DNA of 16,758 nucleotides. It comes from DATJBC01 sp035515515. Its GTDB lineage: Bacteria > Actinomycetota > Acidimicrobiia > Acidimicrobiales > UBA8190. Position numbers and translations under genes: made by a program. The notes below the pieces were generated by a model. The model ran no database searches, was not told the origin of the DNA, and saw only the letters and a program-made list of their open reading frames with translations. How positions within the stretch are numbered: position 1 is the stretch's first letter; every line of letters begins with the position of its first letter. Positions 12,005 to 16,758 of the stretch are shown here, one piece after another. The DNA is taken from NCBI GenBank assembly GCA_035515515.1, contig DATJBC010000232.1:1-16758 (forward strand), given 5' to 3'.

Positions 12005-12879
12005 CAGTGCACGATCTTCGACAAGGGGAGCTCGATGATGTCGCTGGCGCCCCGGTCCTTGAGCGCGGGGATGAGGATGTTCACCTCGGACTTGGGGACG
12101 ACGGTCTCCACCGCGTAGCCCCCTCCCCCGGCCAGCTCCGAGACCGTGGGGGCCTTGAGCGCGGGCAGCACCGACAGCACCCCGTCCAGGCCGCCCTGCG
12201 CCACGTTCAACTTGATGAGCACCTTGCCGCGGGCCTCCAGCGCGCCCTGGAGCAGCGTCATGAGGTGGTCCATGGCCAACCGCTTGTCGGGCTCGGCCGC
12301 CGCCTTGGGGTTGGCGATCACCTCGGTGTGCGACACCAGCAGGGTCTCCACCACCCGCAGCCCCGCCGCCGCCAGCGCCCGGCCCGTCTCGGTGATCTCG
12401 ACGACGGCGTCGGCGATGTCGGGGACCTTGGCCTCGGTGGCCCCGTAGGACAGCATGATCTCGGCGTGCACCCCGTGGCGCTCGAGGACCCGCCGGGTGA
12501 GGGCGGGGTACTCGGTGGAGACGCGGGCCCCCGTGGGCAGCTCCGCGGCGCACGTCACCGGGGAGTCGTCGGCCACCGCCAGCACCACGCGGATGGGATT
12601 GGCGGTGGCCTTCGAATAGGCGAGCTCGCCCAGGGAGACCACGTCCGCACCCGTCTCCTCGATCCAGTCGCGCCCCGTGATGCCCACGTCGAAGGTGCCC
12701 TCCGCCACGTACAGGGGGATCTCCTGGGGCCGCAGGATGCGCACCTCCTCGACGCGGGGGTCGTCGATGCCCGCCCGGTAGTCGACGTCCGAGCGCCGCT
12801 CCACGGCGAGGTCGGCCGCGGCGAACAGCTCCAGGGTGGACTTCTCGAGCGAGCCCTTGGGGAGGACCAGGCGGAGCAC
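12004..12879 (-). CDS. hisG: ATP phosphoribosyltransferase, long form
   Basis: HisG joins ATP and PRPP in the first step of histidine synthesis and is inhibited by histidine. The 291-aa product begins LRLVLPKGSLEKSTLELF and contains DVGITGRDWIEETGADVV, the PRPP-site region EITETGRAL and a C-terminal ACT-like regulatory domain (KVLIKLNVAQGGLDGVL to the end), so it is the hexameric long form that needs no HisZ. GTG 12879 is chosen because it opens the conserved LRLVLPKGS; the ribosome site GAGG overlaps the ribH stop (TGAGG). Upstream extension of the frame is antisense-like low complexity. Only 8 nt separate it from ribH. hisE, often adjacent in actinobacteria, is absent. Confidence 0.96.
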   Translation of the reverse strand: MLRLVLPKGSLEKSTLELFAAADLAVERRSDVDYRAGIDDPRVEEVRILRPQEIPLYVAEGTFDVGITGRDWIEETGADVVSLGELAYSKATANPIRVVLAVADDSPVTCAAELPTGARVSTEYPALTRRVLERHGVHAEIMLSYGATEAKVPDIADAVVEITETGRALAAAGLRVVETLLVSHTEVIANPKAAAEPDKRLAMDHLMTLLQGALEARGKVLIKLNVAQGGLDGVLSVLPALKAPTVSELAGGGGYAVETVVPKSEVNILIPALKDRGASDIIELPLSKIVH

Positions 12880-12887
12880 GGCGCGCC

Positions 12888-13424
12888 TCAGCGGGGACCG
12901 GGGAGGGCGCGCACCAGGTCCGCCATCTCGAGGGCGGTGACCGCCGCCTCGTAGCCCTTGTTCTCCTCGACCCCCGAGCACCGGGCCAGGGCCTGCTCCA
13001 CGGTCTCGGTGGTGAGCACGCCGAAGACGACCGGGACGCCGGTGTCGAGGGCGGCCCGCTGCAGGCCCTCGGCGCACTGGCCGGCCACGTAGTCGAAGTG
13101 GGCGGTGTCGCCCCGGATCACCGCCCCCAGCGCCACCACGGCGTCCACCGTCCCCGACGCCGCCAGGCGCCGCGCCGCCAGGGGGAGCTCGAAGGCACCG
13201 GGCACCCACGCCACGGTGAGGGTGGCCGCCTTGGTGCCGTGGGCCTCGAACCCCGCCAGGGCCCCTTCCAGCAGGCGCTCGGTGATCCCCCCGTTGAACT
13301 TGGCGCACACCACGGCGACGCGCGCCGTGCTGTGGGCGGCGTCACCGACGTGGCTCTCCCCCACCCGTGCCGCCGCCCTGTCGATGGCGTCGCGTGACAG
13401 CGCCGTGTCGTCAGAGGACGTCAT
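12888..13424 (-). CDS. ribH: 6,7-dimethyl-8-ribityllumazine synthase
   Basis: The lumazine synthase condenses the pyrimidine from RibD with dihydroxybutanone phosphate from RibBA. It has 178 aa. Key motifs are CAKFNGGI (40-47), VPGAFELP (74-81), GAVIRGDTAHFDYV (100-113, with the conserved catalytic His109) and FGVLTTETVEQA (134-145). An N-terminal extension of about 30 residues precedes the core. The ATG at 13424 overlaps the end of ribBA by 14 nt, with GAGG 6 nt upstream; GTG codons further in would also keep the core. The tight packing shows co-translation with ribBA and hisG. Confidence 0.96.
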   Translation of the reverse strand: MTSSDDTALSRDAIDRAAARVGESHVGDAAHSTARVAVVCAKFNGGITERLLEGALAGFEAHGTKAATLTVAWVPGAFELPLAARRLAASGTVDAVVALGAVIRGDTAHFDYVAGQCAEGLQRAALDTGVPVVFGVLTTETVEQALARCSGVEENKGYEAAVTALEMADLVRALPGPR

Positions 13425-14634
13425 CGAGGCCCTCGAGGATGTGGCCCAGGCGCTCGCGCTTGGTCCGCAGGTACTCGATGTTCTCGGGGTTCGACTGCAG
13501 CGTGAGCGGGACGCGGTCCACGATGTCGAGGCCGAAGCCCTCGAGGCCGCCGTACTTCATGGGGTTGTTGGTCATCACCCGCATGGTGGTGACGCCCAGG
13601 TCGACGAGGATCTGCGCCCCGATGCCGTACTCGCGGTTGTCGACGGGCAGGCCCAGCTCCAGGTTGGCGTCGACGGTGTCGTGGCCCTGCTCCTGGAGGT
13701 TGTAGGCCCGCAGCTTGTGGGCCAGGCCGATCCCCCGGCCCTCGTGGCCCCGCAGGTAGACGATGACGCCCGTGCCCTCTTCGGCGATGAGGCGGATGGC
13801 CTCCGACAGCTGGGGCCCGCAGTCACAGCGGCGCGACCCGAACACGTCCCCCGTCAGGCACTCCGAGTGGACGCGCACCAGCACGTCGCCGGCGCCCCGG
13901 ACGTCGCCGCGCACCATGGCGAAGTGGTGCTCGCCGTCGAGCTCGGACTCGTAGACGTAGCCGGCGAAGTCCCCGTGGGCGGTGGGGATGCGCGAGGGGC
14001 CGGCGATGCAGCGCACCAGCTTGTCCTTGTGTCGCCGGTAGCGCACCAGGTCGGCGATGGAGACGAGCAGCAGCCCGTGGGCCTCGGCGAAGCGCTCGAG
14101 CTCGGGCAGCCGGGCCATGCCCGTCTTGTCCTCCGAGACGAGCTCGCACAGCACGCCCGCCGGGTACATGCCGGCCGCCGCCACCAGGTCGACGGTGGCC
14201 TCGGTGTGCCCGGCCCGCTTCAGCACCCCGCCCTGGCGGTAGCGCAGGGGAAAGATGTGCCCGGGGCGGTTGAGCTCGCCCGGGCGCGTGTGGGGGTCGA
14301 TCAGGGCGTGGATGGTCGAGGTGCGGTCCTCGGCCGAGATGCCCGTGGTCGTGCCGTGGCGGTAGTCGACGCTCACGGTGAACGCCGTGCGCTGGGACTC
14401 GGTGTTGTCGCTCACCATGAGGGGGAGGTCGAGCTCCTCGGTGCGCTCCGGCAACAGCGGCACGCAGATGACCCCGGAGGTGTGGGCCAGGAAGAAGGCG
14501 ATCTTCTCGGGGGTGGCGGCCTCGGCCGCCATGACCAGGTCCCCCTCGTTCTCGCGGTCCTCGTCGTCCACCACCACGACGATCTCGCCGCGGGCGATCG
14601 AGGCGACGGCCTCGTCGATGGTGGCGAAGCCCAT
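13411..14634 (-). CDS. ribBA: bifunctional DHBP synthase / GTP cyclohydrolase II
   Basis: This 407-aa cytoplasmic enzyme supplies both riboflavin precursors. The N-terminal RibB domain (1-200) converts ribulose-5-phosphate to dihydroxybutanone phosphate and shows the metal/substrate loop DDEDRENEGD (23-32), RPGHIFPLR (123-131) and RAGHTEA (140-146). The C-terminal RibA domain (about 205-400) opens GTP. It has zinc cysteines in CLTGDVFGSRRCDCG (Cys259, Cys270, Cys272) and the catalytic GHEGRGIG (296-303). Both halves look intact. ATG 14634 lies 2 nt after the ribD stop, with AGGAG inside ribD; the in-frame ATG at 14724 lies within ribD and is rejected. Confidence 0.97.
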   Translation of the reverse strand: MGFATIDEAVASIARGEIVVVVDDEDRENEGDLVMAAEAATPEKIAFFLAHTSGVICVPLLPERTEELDLPLMVSDNTESQRTAFTVSVDYRHGTTTGISAEDRTSTIHALIDPHTRPGELNRPGHIFPLRYRQGGVLKRAGHTEATVDLVAAAGMYPAGVLCELVSEDKTGMARLPELERFAEAHGLLLVSIADLVRYRRHKDKLVRCIAGPSRIPTAHGDFAGYVYESELDGEHHFAMVRGDVRGAGDVLVRVHSECLTGDVFGSRRCDCGPQLSEAIRLIAEEGTGVIVYLRGHEGRGIGLAHKLRAYNLQEQGHDTVDANLELGLPVDNREYGIGAQILVDLGVTTMRVMTNNPMKYGGLEGFGLDIVDRVPLTLQSNPENIEYLRTKRERLGHILEGLDDVL

Positions 14635-14636
14635 GG

Positions 14637-15680
14637 TCAGCTCCTGTCGTCGGTGGGGGGCGGGGCGACCTCGATCCGCAGGTCGGATCCCAGCGGGGTC
14701 ACCGACACCAGCCGGCCCCGCCACAGGGCGGCCATGTCGGGGGCGCCGGGCCCCGCGAAGAGGGGCACGGCGTCGTCGCCGCCGAAGAAGGCCGGCGCCA
14801 GGTACAGCACGTAGCGGTCCACCAGGCCGGCCCGGTGGAAGTCACCGGCCACGCGCGCCCCTCCCTCGATGAGCACCTGGAGCACACCCTTGGCGCCCAG
14901 CTCGGCGAGCACCTCGCCCGGCTCGCCGCCCAGCTCGAGCGCGGGGTGCACCCGGGCGTCGGCGGGCGCCGCGCCCAGCACGACGCGCAGCGGCTGGTGC
15001 TCGGGCACGGGGTCGACGCGCACGGTCAGCTCGGGGTCGTCGGCCCGCACCGTGCCCGCCCCCACCACCACGGCGTCCGACGCCGCCCGCAGCCGCTGCC
15101 CGTCGGCGCGGGCCTCCTCGCCGGTGATCCAGCGCGCCGAGCCGTCGGGGGCGGCGATGCGGCCGTCGAGGGTGGCGGCCAGCTTGAGCACCACCCAGGG
15201 CCGGCCGCTACGCCTGTGCTTCAGGTACGGCGCCAGCATCTCGGCGGCCTCGGCCGCCCCCGTGCCCACCTCGACGTCGAGGCCGCCGGCGCGCAGCGCG
15301 GCGATGCCCCGTCCGGACACCTGGGGGTCGGGGTCCACGAGGGCGACGACGACGCGCCGCACCCCGGCCTCCACGATGGCCCCCGTGCAGGGGGGGGTGC
15401 GCCCGTGGTGGGCGCAGGGCTCGAGCGTGACGTAGAGCGTGGAGCCGCCGGCGGCGTCCCCGGCGGCGTCGAGCGCCACCTTCTCGGCGTGGGGGCCGCC
15501 GGGGGGGGCCGTCGCCCCCTCGTAGCGGCGGCCGTCGGGCGTGACGACCACGGCGCCCACCCAGGGATTGGGGGCGGTCCGGCTGCGGACGGCGCCCGCC
15601 AGCGCCAGAGCCCGTCGCATGACGACGAGATCCGCCTCGGCAGAAGGGGTCCCGCTCGGCTCGTCGGCGGCCGTGGTCAT
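14637..15680 (-). CDS. ribD: riboflavin biosynthesis deaminase/reductase
   Basis: RibD deaminates and then reduces the pyrimidine made by GTP cyclohydrolase II. The 347-aa protein has the deaminase domain (about 20-145): PNPWVGAVVV (37-46), HAEK (64-67, zinc His and catalytic Glu) and PCAHHGRTPPCTGA (88-101, zinc Cys89 and Cys98). The reductase domain (about 160-345) has LKLAATLDGRIA (165-176), VVGAGTVRADDP (205-216) and LIEGGARVAGDF (270-281). The segment between DARVHP and LIEGG looks shorter than usual. ATG 15680 has no clear ribosome site. A nine-codon frame upstream ends across it (ATGA). No FMN riboswitch was seen. It heads the rib-his operon. Confidence 0.95.
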   Translation of the reverse strand: MTTAADEPSGTPSAEADLVVMRRALALAGAVRSRTAPNPWVGAVVVTPDGRRYEGATAPPGGPHAEKVALDAAGDAAGGSTLYVTLEPCAHHGRTPPCTGAIVEAGVRRVVVALVDPDPQVSGRGIAALRAGGLDVEVGTGAAEAAEMLAPYLKHRRSGRPWVVLKLAATLDGRIAAPDGSARWITGEEARADGQRLRAASDAVVVGAGTVRADDPELTVRVDPVPEHQPLRVVLGAAPADARVHPALELGGEPGEVLAELGAKGVLQVLIEGGARVAGDFHRAGLVDRYVLYLAPAFFGGDDAVPLFAGPGAPDMAALWRGRLVSVTPLGSDLRIEVAPPPTDDRS

Positions 15681-15718
15681 GGTCTGACAAGTCTCGCAGC
15701 GGTCATTGGCCCGGGCGC

Positions 15719-15724
15719 AGTCTA
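15719..15724 (-). promoter_or_regulatory. -10-like TAGACT upstream of ribD
   Basis: CCGGTAGACT on the minus strand resembles actinobacterial SigA -10 sites and lies 38 nt before the ribD ATG. No good -35 is visible. The 115 bp between the TolB-like stop and ribD hold only this element, the hairpin at 15764-15780 and a nine-codon frame. Confidence 0.35.
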
Positions 15725-15763
15725 CCGGCGTTCAGGCAGTTCAGGTCGGTGCCGGCCCCTGCG

Positions 15764-15780
15764 CGGCGGGGCCCCCGCCG
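15764..15780 (-). terminator. GC-rich inverted repeat after the TolB-like gene
   Basis: CGGCGGGG and CCCCGCCG are 8-bp perfect arms around a single C, starting 15 nt after the TolB-like stop. No U-tract follows. It may end that transcript before the ribD promoter, but in RNA the loop would consume one or two pairs, so the call is weak. Confidence 0.3.
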
Positions 15781-15795
15781 GCCCACGCGCCCCCG

Positions 15796-16758
15796 TCACC
15801 GGTCGGTGACGACCTCCGACCAGGCGTCCGAGCTGAGCAGCGTGGGCTTGCCGGTGCCGTCGGCGGGGACGCGGAAGGTGTCGGTGACGAGCGGGGACCC
15901 GTCGGTGAGACTGGGGGTGGACGAGCTCATGGGGTTCTCGGCGGCGATGGCCCTGTCCCGGAGCATGCCGTAGATGACCGTGCTGTCGTCGAGCCACTCG
16001 GCCTGGTCGTCGACGCTGCGCCTCTCGGCCAGCGGGTGCACCTGCATGGTGGCCAGGTCCAGCACCGACAGCCGCCAGCGCACGCCCGGCCCGGGCAGGC
16101 GCCGCTTGAAGGCGATCCGGGTGCCGTCGGGGGACAACGACGGGCACTCGACGTTGGTGGCGATCACCGTGGCCCGGCGCGTGGCCAGGTCCGCGTGGAG
16201 CAAGTACGTCTGCCCGCCCGTCCCCAACGTGGCGTAGAAGTGGCGTTCGTCGGCGGCGAAGGTGACCCCCCAGAAGTTGAAGTCCGCGGCGTGGAAGGGC
16301 CGGCCGTCCCGGTCCACGGTGAGCGCGCTGAGGTCGAACAGGATCCTCCCGGTGCGCATGTCGATGACGTCGGTCCGGGTGGAGTAGGCCTTGGGTGCGG
16401 CGTAGGAGTCGCCGGTCACGAAGGTGGTCACCGCGCCGTAGCGACCGTCGGGCGAGACCCGCGCCCGGCTGGGCAGGCCCGACAGGGCCACGGTGCGCAG
16501 CGCCTTGAACTGGGCGTTGAACACGATGGCGCTGGTGGAGACGACCACACCCGAAGTGGGGCGGGTGAGGCACAGCCCCACACCGCCCTCGAAGTCGACG
16601 CGGTCACAGGACATGTCGCTGAACGCCTGCGGACCACCGGGGTCGCCCGCCGCCACCAGGCCCAGACGCCCGTAGTCGCCGCCCGAGGCCGTGCTCCGGA
16701 ACAACAGGTACGAGCCTCCGGCCAGTCCCCGCGCGGGCAGGGCCGTCTGGGGAGGGAG
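15796..16758 (-). CDS. TolB-like / PD40 beta-propeller protein, C-terminal part (runs off right edge)
   Basis: The frame is open to the window edge (320 residues visible), so the start and any signal peptide lie outside; the TTG at 16704 is internal. Repeated blades are visible with TolB/PD40-type motifs: ARVSPDGRYGAVTTF, FNFWGVTFAADERHFYATL, NVECPSLSPDGTRIAFKRRL and SVDDQAEWLDDSTVIYG. These SPDGxxIAF repeats mark a six- or seven-bladed propeller, usually exported or membrane-anchored in actinobacteria. The function is unknown; related proteins bind partners or peptides. Two cysteines (in SCDRV and LCLTR) near the visible start could form a disulfide, supporting export. It is on the same strand as ribD but 115 bp upstream, so it is probably a separate unit. 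Confidence 0.82.
   Translation of the reverse strand, partial: LPPQTALPARGLAGGSYLLFRSTASGGDYGRLGLVAAGDPGGPQAFSDMSCDRVDFEGGVGLCLTRPTSGVVVSTSAIVFNAQFKALRTVALSGLPSRARVSPDGRYGAVTTFVTGDSYAAPKAYSTRTDVIDMRTGRILFDLSALTVDRDGRPFHAADFNFWGVTFAADERHFYATLGTGGQTYLLHADLATRRATVIATNVECPSLSPDGTRIAFKRRLPGPGVRWRLSVLDLATMQVHPLAERRSVDDQAEWLDDSTVIYGMLRDRAIAAENPMSSSTPSLTDGSPLVTDTFRVPADGTGKPTLLSSDAWSEVVTDR

Noticed and set aside
15681..15795. FMN riboswitch upstream of ribD
   Set aside because: None of the conserved RFN-element blocks is recognisable and the space is only 115 bp.
1..16758. Mobile element, toxin-antitoxin, defence or CRISPR system
   Set aside because: No transposase, integrase, direct-repeat array or recognisable defence protein was found in any frame. 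The content is housekeeping and small enzymes.

Overview
The window is very GC-rich bacterial chromosome, roughly 67-80% GC in the 60-base lines I counted by hand. Gene families, gene order and GTG/ATG starts fit Actinomycetota. A deep-branching class such as Acidimicrobiia is plausible, but that is inference. Nearly every base is coding and the largest gap is about 190 bp. No rRNA, tRNA, CRISPR array, insertion sequence, phage gene or origin was seen.

Layout, left to right. (1) 1-2396 is a mosaic of small units: the 5' end of argC (-), a short unknown gene (+), a hotdog thioesterase (-), a GNAT acetyltransferase (+) and a class I SAM methyltransferase (-). (2) 2543-5201 is a tightly overlapped operon on the minus strand: sco (Cu chaperone), ctaG (cytochrome oxidase assembly membrane protein) and an alpha/beta hydrolase resembling MEST. 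(3) 5308-11084 is the conserved actinobacterial translation operon, read right to left: infC, rpmI, rplT, a TsnR/TrmH-type rRNA methyltransferase, pheS, pheT. infC appears to start at a rare ATC codon. A strong hairpin follows pheT. (4) 11275-11745 is a divergent DUF1844-type gene (+). (5) 11765-15680 is a riboflavin/histidine operon on the minus strand: ribD, ribBA, ribH, hisG (long form) and a small cold-shock-like gene. Riboflavin synthase (ribE) and hisE, often found in this neighbourhood in other actinobacteria, are absent here. (6) 15796 to the right edge is the C-terminal part of a TolB-like beta-propeller protein (-).

How it fits together: unit 3 makes an initiation factor, two 50S proteins, a ribosomal RNA methylase and phenylalanyl-tRNA synthetase. 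Unit 5 makes riboflavin precursors and starts histidine synthesis, both drawing on nucleotide and PRPP pools. Unit 2 delivers copper to cytochrome c oxidase. In many actinobacteria pheT is followed directly by argC; here about 5 kb (units 1 and 2) lie between them.

Several promoters can be read directly. The divergent argC/unknown-gene pair, the thioesterase/GNAT pair and the infC/DUF1844 pair have -10-like elements 7-8 nt from a start codon, suggesting leaderless transcripts and overlapping bidirectional promoters. I found no convincing novel multi-gene system. The more unusual signals are the infC ATC start, the hairpins in the translation operon, the bidirectional leaderless promoters and the MEST-like hydrolase in the Sco/CtaG operon.
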